DNA of 34,099 bases from Nocardia alni (GCF_019038435.1 NZ_JAGPOX010000109.1:1-34099); one strand, 5' to 3'; positions 22,411 to 30,451 are shown, counted from the stretch's first letter. Notes: generated by a model from the sequence alone, not told the origin. Translations and numbers: made by a program.

Positions 22411-22418
22411 AGTCAGCC

Positions 22419-22424
22419 ACTGTA
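22419..22424 (-). promoter_or_regulatory. Leaderless -10 element of the efpA-like gene
   Basis: On the minus strand TACAGT ends 8 nt before the GTG start, with TTCGTG 17 nt further upstream as a weak -35 and no ribosome binding site. The rest of the 22425-22652 gap shows no gene. Confidence 0.5.
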
Positions 22425-22652
22425 ACCGATCCTGTGAGTATCACGAACGCACCTGTTTCTTGTACCACCCGGGGCCACCGTCACATGTGCCCGACCCCGG
22501 TCCGAACTGGCTGGGCACGAGGGCTCGCAGCGCCCTGAACGAGGTAGCGACCGGACCTATGATTCGGCGCACATGGTCGTTGCGTTCGTATGAAACGTAC
22601 GGGCGGCCTTCGAGTCGACGCCGAGCCGGACCGGACCGCGAACACCTCGTAT

Positions 22653-22681
22653 CGGACCCGCGCGGCACGTGCGGCGGTCCG
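22653..22681 (-). terminator. Hairpin just after the cysG stop
   Basis: CGGACC (22653-22658) pairs with GGTCCG (22676-22681), with three more base pairs after two mismatches. The stem begins 3 nt after the cysG stop codon on the minus strand. There is no U tract. Confidence 0.4.
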
Positions 22682-22684
22682 AGT

Positions 22685-23956
22685 TCAGCGCGAGGTCGAC
22701 GACGCGGACTCGGTACTCCGCGTCACGTTCTGGTCGAAGCCGGCGGTCGGGCCGATGACGACGATCGCGGGCGGGCGAATCCCTTCGGCGCGAACGCGTT
22801 CGGCGACGGTGGACAGGTCGGCGCGCAGCACGCGCTCGGTGCGCAGGCTGCCCTCCTGGATCACGGTGACCGGCGTGTCCGCAGCGCGGCCGCCGTCCAG
22901 CAGTGCCGCGGCGAACTTGTCGACCCGTTCGACGGCCATCAGCAGGACCAGGGTGCCGCGCAGCCGGGCCAGCGCGGGCCAATCCACCAGCGAGTCCGGG
23001 TGATCGGGTGCGACATGCCCGCTGACCACCACGAATTCATGGGTGACCCCGCGATGCGTGACCGGGATGCCGGCCAGCGCCGGTACCGAGATGGCACTGG
23101 TCACGCCGGGCACCACGGTGACCGGCACACCCGCGGCGACGCACGCCTCGAGCTCCTCGTAACCCCGACCGAAGACGTAGGGGTCGCCACCCTTGAGGCG
23201 CACCACGAATTTGCCCGCCTTCGCGCCCTCGATCAGCGCGCTATTGATGGCCTCCTGCGCCATCGCGCGACCGTAGGGGATCTTGGCCGCATCCACGACC
23301 TCCACGTCGGGTGATAGTTCGGCGAGCAGTTCCGGCGGTGCGAGCCGATCGGCCACAACGAGATTCGCGCGGGCCAGCAGCCGCCGCCCACGCACGGTGA
23401 TCAGATCCGGGTCGCCGGGCCCACCGCCGACCAGTGCGACACCGGGCGTCGCGGGCGCGGAATCGTCGGTGACCACGCCCGACTGCAACGCCTCCAGGAG
23501 CGCGTTGCGCACGGCGGCCGAGCGGCGGTGGCGGCCCCCGGCCAGCACACCGAGGGTCATCCCGTCGTACCGCGCGGTAGCGGGGGTGACCGCCGTGCCC
23601 AGGCGGGCGTTGTCGGCGCGCACGCAGAAGATGCGGCGGCGGGTGGCCTCGGCCACGACGGCGGCATTGGTATCGGGCTCGTCGGTGCAGGCCATGGCGT
23701 ACCAGGCTCCGTCGAGGTCGCCGTCGGCGTAGTCGCGCAGGATGAGGCCGATCTGCCCGGAGGTGGCCATCGCCTCGACGGCCGGTGTGACAACCCGGCT
23801 GATCACGTGGACGTCGGCGCCGGAGGCGATGAGCAGCCCCAGCCGCCGCTGGGCGACCGTGCCTCCGCCCACCACGACGACACGGTGACCTGCGAGATCG
23901 ATCCCGACCAGATAATTCGGGTCACCCGGTTGCTGGTCATTTTGCGTGTTCGGCAC
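22685..23956 (-). CDS. cysG: Siroheme synthase: precorrin-2 dehydrogenase/ferrochelatase plus uroporphyrinogen-III methyltransferase
   Basis: A 423-residue fusion protein. The start is taken as the GTG at 23956, because a leaderless -10 precedes it and the longer frame would need a TTG at 23995. Residues about 15-165 are the Met8-like module with the NAD-binding Val-Val-Gly-Gly-Gly-Thr-Val-Ala-Gln-Arg-Arg. Residues about 195-420 are the SAM-dependent uroporphyrinogen-III C-methyltransferase: Val-Gly-Gly-Gly-Pro-Gly-Asp-Pro-Asp-Leu-Ile-Thr, Arg-Leu-Lys-Gly-Gly-Asp-Pro-Tyr-Val-Phe-Gly-Arg-Gly, and Val-Val-Pro-Gly-Val-Thr-Ser-Ala. The enzyme makes precorrin-2 and from it siroheme for sulfite and nitrite reductases. 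Precorrin-2 also feeds the cob genes at the right end. It corresponds to Rv2847c. Confidence 0.95.
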   Translation of the reverse strand: MPNTQNDQQPGDPNYLVGIDLAGHRVVVVGGGTVAQRRLGLLIASGADVHVISRVVTPAVEAMATSGQIGLILRDYADGDLDGAWYAMACTDEPDTNAAVVAEATRRRIFCVRADNARLGTAVTPATARYDGMTLGVLAGGRHRRSAAVRNALLEALQSGVVTDDSAPATPGVALVGGGPGDPDLITVRGRRLLARANLVVADRLAPPELLAELSPDVEVVDAAKIPYGRAMAQEAINSALIEGAKAGKFVVRLKGGDPYVFGRGYEELEACVAAGVPVTVVPGVTSAISVPALAGIPVTHRGVTHEFVVVSGHVAPDHPDSLVDWPALARLRGTLVLLMAVERVDKFAAALLDGGRAADTPVTVIQEGSLRTERVLRADLSTVAERVRAEGIRPPAIVVIGPTAGFDQNVTRSTESASSTSR

Positions 23957-23964
23957 AGGTTTCG

Positions 23965-23970
23965 AGCCTA
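23965..23970 (-). promoter_or_regulatory. Leaderless -10 element of cysG
   Basis: On the minus strand TAGGCT ends 8 nt before the GTG at 23956 and TTGTCA lies about 19 nt upstream as a -35. The same TTGTC-N19-TANNNT-N8-GTG arrangement is seen at proS. Confidence 0.5.
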
Positions 23971-24087
23971 CGGGCCACGCCGGAGGCTGTGACAACCACC
24001 TCCGCGCATACCCTCCCTGCGCCCCGCCGGGAACCGAGCCGACACTCTGAACTGCACACCAGAGGGCGAATGGAGGGCTATCACTCT

Positions 24088-25065
24088 ATGCTGCCGGGCA
24101 TGCGGAGGTTCACGGTTCAACTGGTCGCGGTGCTCGCCTCGCTCCTCTGTGCGATGGCACCGGCTGCCTTCGCGAATGCCGACACGCCCTACCATCCGGC
24201 GGGGTCGATCGAGGCCGAGTACACCCAGCCCGGCCCGTACGCGGTGACCTCCCAGTTCGGCTTCGGCTGCTGTGACAGCACCGGCGCGAAGTACGACATC
24301 TGGTATCCCACCGATCTGGGCAACACCCGCCATCCGATCCTCACCTGGGGTGACGGCACCGCCGCGGTGCCCCGGCAGTACGACTACCTGCTGCGACACC
24401 TGGCGTCCTGGGGCTTCGTGGTGGTCGCGACGGAGAACCAGAGCACCGGCACCGGCGAGGACATCATCGGCGCCGCACGGTATCTCATCCAGCGTGCGAC
24501 CGATCCGTCCAGCATCTTCCATAATCGGCTCGACACCGCCGCGATCGGCGCGGTAGGGCATTCTCAGGGAGCGACCGGTTCGCTCAACGCACTCGCCCGA
24601 TCGGGCGGATTGATCAAGACCGCTGTCCCGATCGAGCTGCCCATCCAGGCACTGTGCTTCACCCCGGGCGGCTGCGCCCAGGTCAACGAGATTCACGGCG
24701 GATCGATCTTCTACGTGAACGGGTCCGCCGATACCCTCATCTCCCCGTCCGATCCGTCACCGGTGAGCCCACCCGGACTGCAATCGATCCAACAGTTCTA
24801 CGACGCCACCCCCGCCGGGGTGACCAAGGCGTGGGGCACCCTGGTAGGCCCCAACCACAACGACGTACAGGGCCGGCCCGACTGCGCGAACGCATCGTTC
24901 CCGTGCACGTCGGGCGTCTACGGCTACCTCGGCTACCCCACCGCCTGGCTCCTCGCCCAACTCCGGAACGACCCGGCCGCCCGCGCCGCCTTCACCCCCG
25001 GCTCAGGCGAGTTCTACCGCTCGAACCCCCACTGGACCAACCAGATCGGCGCGATCGCGAAGTAA
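24088..25065 (+). CDS. Secreted alpha/beta hydrolase (polyester hydrolase/lipase-like)
   Basis: A 325-residue exported protein. ATG 24088 is used because GGAGGG lies about 10 nt before it; ATGs at 24070 and 24100 are possible. Residues 1-31 are a signal peptide with Arg6-Arg7, a Leu/Val/Ala core and an Ala-Asn-Ala cleavage site. The catalytic triad is visible as S159 (Gly-His-Ser-Gln-Gly), D215 (Gly-Ser-Ala-Asp-Thr) and H257 (Gly-Pro-Asn-His-Asn-Asp). Cys61-62, 190, 196, 266 and 273 could form disulfides. The arrangement resembles secreted PET-hydrolase/cutinase and chlorophyllase-like enzymes of actinobacteria, but the substrate cannot be told. The gene is divergent from cysG and its promoter region overlaps the cysG leader. 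Confidence 0.85.
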   Translation: MLPGMRRFTVQLVAVLASLLCAMAPAAFANADTPYHPAGSIEAEYTQPGPYAVTSQFGFGCCDSTGAKYDIWYPTDLGNTRHPILTWGDGTAAVPRQYDYLLRHLASWGFVVVATENQSTGTGEDIIGAARYLIQRATDPSSIFHNRLDTAAIGAVGHSQGATGSLNALARSGGLIKTAVPIELPIQALCFTPGGCAQVNEIHGGSIFYVNGSADTLISPSDPSPVSPPGLQSIQQFYDATPAGVTKAWGTLVGPNHNDVQGRPDCANASFPCTSGVYGYLGYPTAWLLAQLRNDPAARAAFTPGSGEFYRSNPHWTNQIGAIAK

Positions 25066-25084
25066 CATCTCGCCCCTGCCACGG

Positions 25085-25660
25085 GTGGAGCGCGACAATC
25101 ATGTCGTGCCGCCGTCGACGCCCGATCCCCGGAAAAAGCTCGAAGCTCTCGTAGCCGAGCTACGTGGTCAGTGCCTCACCGCCGTCGTGTATTACACGTT
25201 TTCCGCAATTGAGGATGCCGCGCTGGCCGAAGAGTGGGATTTCGGCGACTGGCACGAGCCGACGATGGGCGTCGAGCTGATCACCTCCGCGGGTCGGCGA
25301 TACTCGGCGATCTGGAACGACACCTTCAACGACTTCGGCATCGAGATTTTTCCGAAGCCGATGGACGAGTTCCTCGGCGGGACCGTCGTCGCGGTGCCGG
25401 TATCCGACCACCACCGCTGGACCGGGCTGATCGGTAAGAAGATCATCGCTGCCGATATCTGCTGGCGCCATTATCCCGACACCGCTATCCCAACGCCATT
25501 GGCAATCCGACTCGGCTTCCGAAAGGGCGTGGTCTGGATTGCGGCAGGGATCTCGCACAACCAAGGATCGTCAACGAACTTCCAACTCGGCAGCGACGAC
25601 GTCATGGTCGTGTTCACCCAGGAAATGAGCTCACAGATCGGCATTCCGGAGACGCCTTGA
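25085..25660 (+). CDS. Conserved hypothetical protein
   Basis: A 191-residue protein that I do not recognise. It starts at GTG 25085 (a second GTG at 25106 is possible), 19 nt after the hydrolase stop, and a TAACAT that could act as a -10 overlaps the end of the hydrolase gene. The sequence has no signal peptide or membrane helix. It looks like a compact alpha/beta domain with Trp-rich strands (Glu-Trp-Asp-Phe-Gly-Asp-Trp-His-Glu-Pro, and Ile-Cys-Trp-Arg-His-Tyr) and ends in Asp-Asp-Val-Met-Val-Val-Phe-Thr. Its codon use matches the neighbours, which supports it as a real gene. The style resembles small immunity or SMI1-like proteins, but no motif proves this. Confidence 0.7.
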   Translation: MERDNHVVPPSTPDPRKKLEALVAELRGQCLTAVVYYTFSAIEDAALAEEWDFGDWHEPTMGVELITSAGRRYSAIWNDTFNDFGIEIFPKPMDEFLGGTVVAVPVSDHHRWTGLIGKKIIAADICWRHYPDTAIPTPLAIRLGFRKGVVWIAAGISHNQGSSTNFQLGSDDVMVVFTQEMSSQIGIPETP

Positions 25661-25689
25661 GCCTTGCCGCAGCCACCGGACCTACTCGG

Positions 25690-27030
25690 CTATGGATTGG
25701 GCCGGTCCTGTAGCCAGTGGAATCCGGTGCTGCGCAAGGGTAATCGGTCCGGGTCTACGCGGTCGAGCGAGATCGTCACCTGGTGGCCCTCGAGTTCACC
25801 GGTCAACAGGGCCTTGTCGGGGGCAGGTTGCTGGAAGGTCAGGATGCCGAGGGGTGCGGGTTGTGGGGTGGCGGTGCGCAGAACCATTCGATGGGTCTGC
25901 GGATCGTCCTTTGCCTCGACGGTGACCAGCGTATCGTCCATGCGCTGGTAGGTGAACGTGCCGGGATAGTCGACAACGACTCTGCGCCAACGGTTCTGGT
26001 CGGTGAGCAGTGGTGGTAGCCGCTGGCCGTCGCGGGTGAAATCGGTGACCGACCAGATGCCGTACAGGGGCGGCTTCGGGCGGCCTTCACCGATCAGATG
26101 CCAGGTCAGCCACTGGGCGTGTAGTAAACCGGCCGCCACCCAGATGCCGAGCAGCACGTGGACCAGCGCCGCGATGCGCCGGGCGCTGGACGCGTGGAAC
26201 GGGTACGGGGAGGTCGCGGGCCCGGTGGCACGGCCCAGCAGCATGTCGCACAGTCGGCGGGCCTCGGGGGCGAGCAGGACCATGCTCAGGAGCAGCAGAT
26301 GACCGGACAGGATCTTGACCGGAACGTCGAAGGTCATGTTCAGCACGAAGACCTGCGCCATATCCACCAGGCTCAGCATCGCGCCAACCAGCGCGGTCCG
26401 CGGAATGAACAGCAGCACACCCGCCGACACCTCGGCCAGCCCGAGCAGTATCTCGTACGGCTGCGAGGATCCGACCTGATTCCACAGCACTCCCATCGGC
26501 CTGAAATTGCCGTAGGGCTCGATCAGGGTGGACAGGCGCGGCCGGGGCATCTGGGTCGGGATCAGCTTGACGAAGCCGTACGTCAGCATCTGCCCGCCCA
26601 GGCACAGCCGCGCGAACACCAGGAACCACCCGGCGACGGTGCGATATTCGGTGCGCCGCCGATCCAATACCGACCACACCGCTGCCGCGACCACCGCGAT
26701 CACCAGGACACAGAACAACCGCACCCAGTCGATCGTCTGGTCGCCGCTGCCGCTCGGGATCGCCTCCACCCGCACGTCGAATACCGTGCGCCCCACCCAC
26801 CGCAGCACCGGCTCGTAGAACCGATCGACCGATATCGCCACACCCTGTAACGACAGGCTGAACCAGCCTGAGTACGCGAACGGTATCTGTGTGGTCGTCA
26901 GGCAGAACAGCACGGAGTAGACCACGCAGAAGCGGAATACGGTCCGCGTCAACGGATTCCATCTCGGCTGCTCCGCCCCACCCGATTCCCGCTCCCGCAG
27001 CGGATAGTCCGTAGTCGCCACCGCGCTCAT
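25690..27030 (-). CDS. DoxX-like polytopic membrane protein
   Basis: A 446-residue membrane protein starting at ATG 27030, whose first bases overlap the stop of a small upstream ORF (ATGA). After a short cytoplasmic head there are about seven hydrophobic segments, with a Gly-Gly-Gln-Met-Leu-Thr-Tyr-Gly-Phe-Val-Lys-Leu motif (residues about 150-160) typical of DoxX/DoxD-like families (Gly-Leu-Xaa-Lys-Leu). The last about 110 residues are hydrophilic and beta-rich (Tyr-Pro-Gly-Thr-Phe-Thr-Tyr-Gln-Arg-Met) and probably face outward. Family members take part in membrane redox processes, but the specific role is unknown. It is divergent from the phosphotransferase gene. Confidence 0.78.
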   Translation of the reverse strand: MSAVATTDYPLRERESGGAEQPRWNPLTRTVFRFCVVYSVLFCLTTTQIPFAYSGWFSLSLQGVAISVDRFYEPVLRWVGRTVFDVRVEAIPSGSGDQTIDWVRLFCVLVIAVVAAAVWSVLDRRRTEYRTVAGWFLVFARLCLGGQMLTYGFVKLIPTQMPRPRLSTLIEPYGNFRPMGVLWNQVGSSQPYEILLGLAEVSAGVLLFIPRTALVGAMLSLVDMAQVFVLNMTFDVPVKILSGHLLLLSMVLLAPEARRLCDMLLGRATGPATSPYPFHASSARRIAALVHVLLGIWVAAGLLHAQWLTWHLIGEGRPKPPLYGIWSVTDFTRDGQRLPPLLTDQNRWRRVVVDYPGTFTYQRMDDTLVTVEAKDDPQTHRMVLRTATPQPAPLGILTFQQPAPDKALLTGELEGHQVTISLDRVDPDRLPLRSTGFHWLQDRPNP

Positions 27031-27161
27031 GCTTCGGCTCCGCTCGCGCTCGGCTCCGGCATGATCACGTTCGCGGATGCGCCCATTGCCGACCCGCGCG
27101 TGCTCTCGCACCACTCCGGAATGGGCGACGGCTCAGCTGCGTCCATCGGCCGCTCGCTCAT
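27027..27161 (-). CDS. Small coupled ORF before the DoxX-like gene
   Basis: A 44-codon ORF from ATG 27161 with a G-rich GGGAGGT immediately before it and a stop that overlaps the DoxX start by ATGA. The peptide (Met-Ser-Glu-Arg-Pro-Met-Asp-Ala-Ala-Glu-Pro-Ser) is Ala/Ser/Glu/Pro-rich with no membrane segment. The Shine-Dalgarno sequence is almost too close to the ATG. The overlap suggests translational coupling; function unknown, and the peptide may be incidental. Confidence 0.35.
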   Translation of the reverse strand: MSERPMDAAEPSPIPEWCESTRGSAMGASANVIMPEPSASGAEA

Positions 27162-27452
27162 ACCTCCCCCCCGCCGAGGCTGGGCCCGGCCGCACGCGCG
27201 GCGCACCGTACCCATCGCTGGCTCTCCTGCATTCCGCTCACGCGCGTCCCCTCTCGAATGAAGCCGACAACCGCCTACGCAACACAACCGACCGCACCGG
27301 GAACTCCGGTAATCCCGCGCCCCCGCAACCTTGATACACCCCCGCACCGACAATTCGGCGGATCCGCAACACTCGGCCGCTCCCTGCCGCAATCCCCGGT
27401 CCCGCTGAGTAGATTCCACCGAAATCGTCCTCGATTCCGCACCTAGGCAAGG

Positions 27453-27466
27453 TAGAACACGTTACA
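27453..27466. promoter_or_regulatory. KstR-type operator TAGAACACGTTACA
   Basis: The 14-mer fits the published KstR palindrome TNNAACNNGTTNNA at all constrained positions. KstR is the TetR-family repressor of cholesterol and lipid degradation genes in mycolate actinobacteria. The box lies 70 nt before the ATG of the phosphotransferase gene and overlaps a possible -10 (TACATT, 27463-27468), where a repressor would act. The rest of the 375-bp spacer 27162-27536 shows no gene; a second possible -10 is TACCAT at 27511-27516. Confidence 0.6.
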
Positions 27467-27536
27467 TTCGCCCGGTACACGCCAGCGCCCACAGGCCGGG
27501 GCGCACGCATTACCATCTGCGCAGGGAGGCCCGAAC

Positions 27537-28682
27537 ATGTCGGACGATTCCGAACAAGATCCCGGACAACGTCACCAGCTGACCACCAGCACCCGCGACC
27601 TGGGCGATATCGCCGAGCGCCTGACCCGATGGCTGGGCAACACCGTCGGCAGCGACGGCGATCCGGCGATCAGCAACCTCGCCCGCCCGCAGACCGGGGG
27701 CATGTCCAGTTCCTCGGTGCTGTTCGATGCGTCCTGGCAGGCCGGCGGCAAAACGGACGGCGGCTCGTACGTCGCCCGGATGGCGCCCGAGGACGATTCC
27801 TTCCCGGTATTCGAAAAGTATGATCTGGCAGCGCAATACGCCGTCATGGCGGGCGTCGCCGAGCACACCGACATACCGGTGCCGCAGCTGTGCTGGTACG
27901 AGCCGGACGAATCGGTGCTCGGCGCACCGTTCTTCATCATGCGCAAGGCGGAAGGCCGGGTACCCGAAGACAATCCGCCGTACGTCTTCCTCGGCTGGCT
28001 GTTCGACTCCACCGTGGAACAGCGAACGCTGATAACCCGCAACACCATCGATATCATCGCGCGGGTTCACGCCATCCCCGATCCCGCCGCGAAATTCCCG
28101 ATGTTCGCCGGGCCGGATGCGGCGGACTCGTCCCTGCGCCGCCATGTCGATGCCACCCGCCGCTGGTACGACTGGGCCCTCGCCGACGACGACTACCGAA
28201 TTCCCTTGCTGGAGCGAACCTTCGACTGGCTGGAAGAGCACTGGCCCGCCGATCCGGGGTCGGACGTGCTCAGCTGGGGCGACTCGCGCCCGGGCAATAT
28301 CATCTTCCGCGAGTTCGACCCGGTCGCGGTGCTGGACTGGGAGATGGCCGCGCTCGGGCCGCGTGAACTCGACGTGGCCTGGGTGATCTTCATCCACCGC
28401 TTCTTCCAGGACATCGCGACCCGGTTCGACCAGCCCGGCCTGCCCGATTTCCTGCGCCGCGACGACGTGGTCGAACAGTACGAGAAGGTCAGCGGATACC
28501 GCCTGCGGGACATGGACTTCCACATCGTCTACGCCGCGCTGCGGCACGGTGTGGTGATGGCCCGGATCAAGCGCCGGATGATCCATTTCGGCGAGGACAC
28601 CGACACCCCCGATCGCGACGATTACGTCATGCACCGCGCGAGCCTCGAGGCACTGCTCGACGGCACCTACGAATGGGATTGA
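27537..28682 (+). CDS. Aminoglycoside-phosphotransferase-fold protein (APH family)
   Basis: A 381-residue kinase-like protein from ATG 27537, with AGGGAGG 7 nt upstream. The catalytic (Brenner) loop reads Leu-Ser-Trp-Gly-Asp-Ser-Arg-Pro-Gly-Asn (D249, N254), with Trp247 in place of the usual His, and the metal-binding Asp is D267 in Leu-Asp-Trp-Glu. This variant is typical of the ACAD10-like branch found with acyl-CoA and sterol genes in mycobacteria, not of antibiotic-resistance enzymes. It would phosphorylate a small hydroxylated or lipid substrate in the cytosol. The next gene starts 6 nt after its stop. A KstR-type operator upstream suggests control by sterol metabolism. Confidence 0.88.
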   Translation: MSDDSEQDPGQRHQLTTSTRDLGDIAERLTRWLGNTVGSDGDPAISNLARPQTGGMSSSSVLFDASWQAGGKTDGGSYVARMAPEDDSFPVFEKYDLAAQYAVMAGVAEHTDIPVPQLCWYEPDESVLGAPFFIMRKAEGRVPEDNPPYVFLGWLFDSTVEQRTLITRNTIDIIARVHAIPDPAAKFPMFAGPDAADSSLRRHVDATRRWYDWALADDDYRIPLLERTFDWLEEHWPADPGSDVLSWGDSRPGNIIFREFDPVAVLDWEMAALGPRELDVAWVIFIHRFFQDIATRFDQPGLPDFLRRDDVVEQYEKVSGYRLRDMDFHIVYAALRHGVVMARIKRRMIHFGEDTDTPDRDDYVMHRASLEALLDGTYEWD

Positions 28683-28688
28683 GAGACA

Positions 28689-29807
28689 ATGGTTGACCCC
28701 ATGCGCCCGGCCCCTGTCCCGCTGGACGAATACCCGATTCACCAGACCCCGCTGTCGCTGGCCCGCGTCGGCACCAGCGATCGGAACTTCTACGACCGCA
28801 GCTATTTCAACGCACACGACCGCGCGGGCGGCACCTTCCTGGTGACCGGAATGGGCGTGTACCCGAATCTCGGCGTCGTCGACGCCTATGCGGCTGTGCG
28901 ACGCGGCGATACCGTACGGTCCGTGCGCTTTTCCGACGCCCTGGCCGAGCGGAGCCTGGAGCAGCGGGTCGGCGGCTATCACGTGGAGGTGCTCGAGCCC
29001 CTGCAGCGTGTCCGAATCGTTTGCGAGCATGAGGATCTGGGCTTCGACCTCACCTGGAACGGCGCCTTCCGCGCTGTCCAGGAGCAGCCGCACGTGATCC
29101 TGACGGGTAACCGCCCGATCATCGACGCCTCCCGGTTCGCCCAGGTCGGTTCGTGGGAGGGCACACTGCACCTGGACGGCGAGGACATCACCGTGGATCC
29201 GCGGGTGTGGACCGGCACCCGGGACCGCTCCTGGGGCATTCGCCCGGTGGGCGAGAGCGAACCGGGAGGCCGCGCGGCCGAGGCGGGATCCGGCGGATTC
29301 TGGTGGCTCTACGTGCCGCTGCGCTTCGAGGAATTCGCGATCGTCGTGATCGTGCAGGAGAATCCGGACGGGTTCCGCACCCTCAACGATGCCACCCGAA
29401 TCTGGGCCGACGGGCGCGTCGAACAGCTCGGCTGGCCGCGTGTGCACTTCGAATACCGTTCGGGCACACGCATTCCCGTCTCCGCACGGCTGGAGCTGAC
29501 CGCGCCGGACGGTAAACCGCTCGAGGTCGAGATCCGCCCGCACACCAATATGCCGTTGCATATCGGCTGCGGGTACGGCGGCGACCCGGACTGGCAGCAC
29601 GGCACCTGGAAAGGGCCCGATTGGTCCTCTTCGAGTAGCTACGACCTCACCGATCCCGCTGTGGCAGCGCGCATCCCATGGGGCGTCATCGACCATGTCG
29701 CCCAGGCCCGCTGCGGGGACGCCGAGGGCTGGGGCCTGTTCGAACATGCCAGCCTGGGCCGCCACGACCCGACCGGCTTCGCCGACTGGACCTCGGTCGC
29801 ACCCTGA
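28689..29807 (+). CDS. AttH/CrtC-like conserved protein (DUF7064/7065 type)
   Basis: A 372-residue protein 6 nt downstream of the phosphotransferase gene, with GAGAG before the ATG. It is almost entirely beta-strand in pattern, in two halves: residues about 1-175 and about 180-365. The Trp-Thr-Gly-Thr-Arg-Asp-Arg-Ser-Trp-Gly-Ile-Arg-Pro-Val-Gly motif (about 176-190) is characteristic of the lipocalin-like AttH/CrtC group and its DUF7064/7065 relatives, in which Asp-Arg-Ser-Trp-Gly is highly conserved. There is no signal peptide. In mycobacteria such genes commonly sit next to APH-fold kinases and sterol or fatty-acid genes. It probably binds or transforms a hydrophobic molecule; the substrate is unknown. 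Confidence 0.8.
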   Translation: MVDPMRPAPVPLDEYPIHQTPLSLARVGTSDRNFYDRSYFNAHDRAGGTFLVTGMGVYPNLGVVDAYAAVRRGDTVRSVRFSDALAERSLEQRVGGYHVEVLEPLQRVRIVCEHEDLGFDLTWNGAFRAVQEQPHVILTGNRPIIDASRFAQVGSWEGTLHLDGEDITVDPRVWTGTRDRSWGIRPVGESEPGGRAAEAGSGGFWWLYVPLRFEEFAIVVIVQENPDGFRTLNDATRIWADGRVEQLGWPRVHFEYRSGTRIPVSARLELTAPDGKPLEVEIRPHTNMPLHIGCGYGGDPDWQHGTWKGPDWSSSSSYDLTDPAVAARIPWGVIDHVAQARCGDAEGWGLFEHASLGRHDPTGFADWTSVAP

Positions 29808-29874
29808 TCCGTCACCGGCCGCCGCGCCTGCACCGCTGTAACCCCTGTCTCGGGTAGCCTGCCAGCGATTACAG

Positions 29875-29894
29875 CCCGAACCCGAAGGTTCGGG
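29875..29894 (+). promoter_or_regulatory. 8-bp hairpin in the leader of the secreted protein gene (or terminator)
   Basis: CCCGAACC (29875-29882) pairs with GGTTCGGG (29887-29894) around a CGAA tetraloop. A possible -10 (TAGCCT, 29855-29860) upstream would place the hairpin in the 5' untranslated region of the gene at 29920, but it could equally end the preceding operon. No U tract follows. Confidence 0.45.
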
Positions 29895-29919
29895 ACGGCA
29901 CAGCGAAAGGCGAAGCTCC

Positions 29920-30360
29920 ATGAGTGGATCAATGATCTCGCGTGTCGCGGCCGGCGCCGTGCTCGCGGCGGCAACGGTGACGGCGCCGGCCCTGCTGACG
30001 CCGCACGCGGGCGCGGCGGCCGAGTCGAACATCTCGCTGTCGATGACGGGGTCGGCCATGGCCGCGGTCAATACCGACGCGGTCGGCTGCCGGCAGACCG
30101 TGCGGGCCATGGTGCGTAATCCGGACGGCAGCCCGGCGACGAACGGCAGTGTCGACTTCTTCAGCCACCTGAGCGGGCTGAGCGGCAACCTCGTCGGCAC
30201 CTCCCGGGTAAACAACGGCAACGCCAGTGCTCTGTGGAGTCCCGATCGCGCCGGTCAGCACGTCATCAGCGCCATCTTCTACAACGACGCAGCCGGTGTG
30301 CAGCCGGTCGCCGGGTCCACCGTGATCACGGTGCTCCCATTCCCCGGCGCCTGCGTATAG
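29920..30360 (+). CDS. Small secreted protein with an Ig-like domain
   Basis: A 146-residue exported protein from ATG 29920, with GAAAGG 9 nt upstream. Residues 1-33 are a signal peptide ending in an Ala-Gly-Ala-Ala-Ala region. The mature part is beta-rich: the Gly-Ser-Pro-Ala-Thr-Asn-Gly-Ser-Val-Asp-Phe-Phe segment and a late Ala-Gly-Gln-His-Val-Ile-Ser-Ala-Ile-Phe-Tyr-Asn-Asp-Ala match the bacterial Ig-like repeat (Big_3/5 type) that has Gly-Xaa-Val-Xaa-Phe and Tyr-Xaa-Gly/Asp-Asp motifs. Two Cys (about residues 56 and 145) could form a disulfide. It is a single domain and probably acts at the cell surface; its partner is unknown. Confidence 0.82.
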   Translation: MSGSMISRVAAGAVLAAATVTAPALLTPHAGAAAESNISLSMTGSAMAAVNTDAVGCRQTVRAMVRNPDGSPATNGSVDFFSHLSGLSGNLVGTSRVNNGNASALWSPDRAGQHVISAIFYNDAAGVQPVAGSTVITVLPFPGACV

Positions 30361-30420
30361 TCCCCGCACCTGCGGTAATGCTCCACGCACCATCCCATGC
30401 GCGAACCGATGGACGACGGC

Positions 30421-30451
30421 CGCGCGGGCGGGTACGCCACCCGCCCGCGCG
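30421..30451 (+). terminator. Strong 13-bp hairpin after the secreted protein gene
   Basis: CGCGCGGGCGGGT (30421-30433) and ACCCGCCCGCGCG (30439-30451) pair perfectly around a 5-nt loop, 60 nt after the stop at 30360. This is the most stable simple hairpin noticed in the window. There is no U tract, as is usual in high-GC actinobacteria. Confidence 0.7.

Noticed and set aside
27537..28682. Aminoglycoside resistance gene
   Set aside because: The catalytic loop variant and the paired AttH-like gene behind a KstR-type box point to lipid or sterol metabolism.
27510..30221. 903-codon minus-strand frame across the phosphotransferase and AttH-like genes
   Set aside because: Same reason: the plus-strand genes have catalytic motifs, ribosome binding sites and tight spacing.
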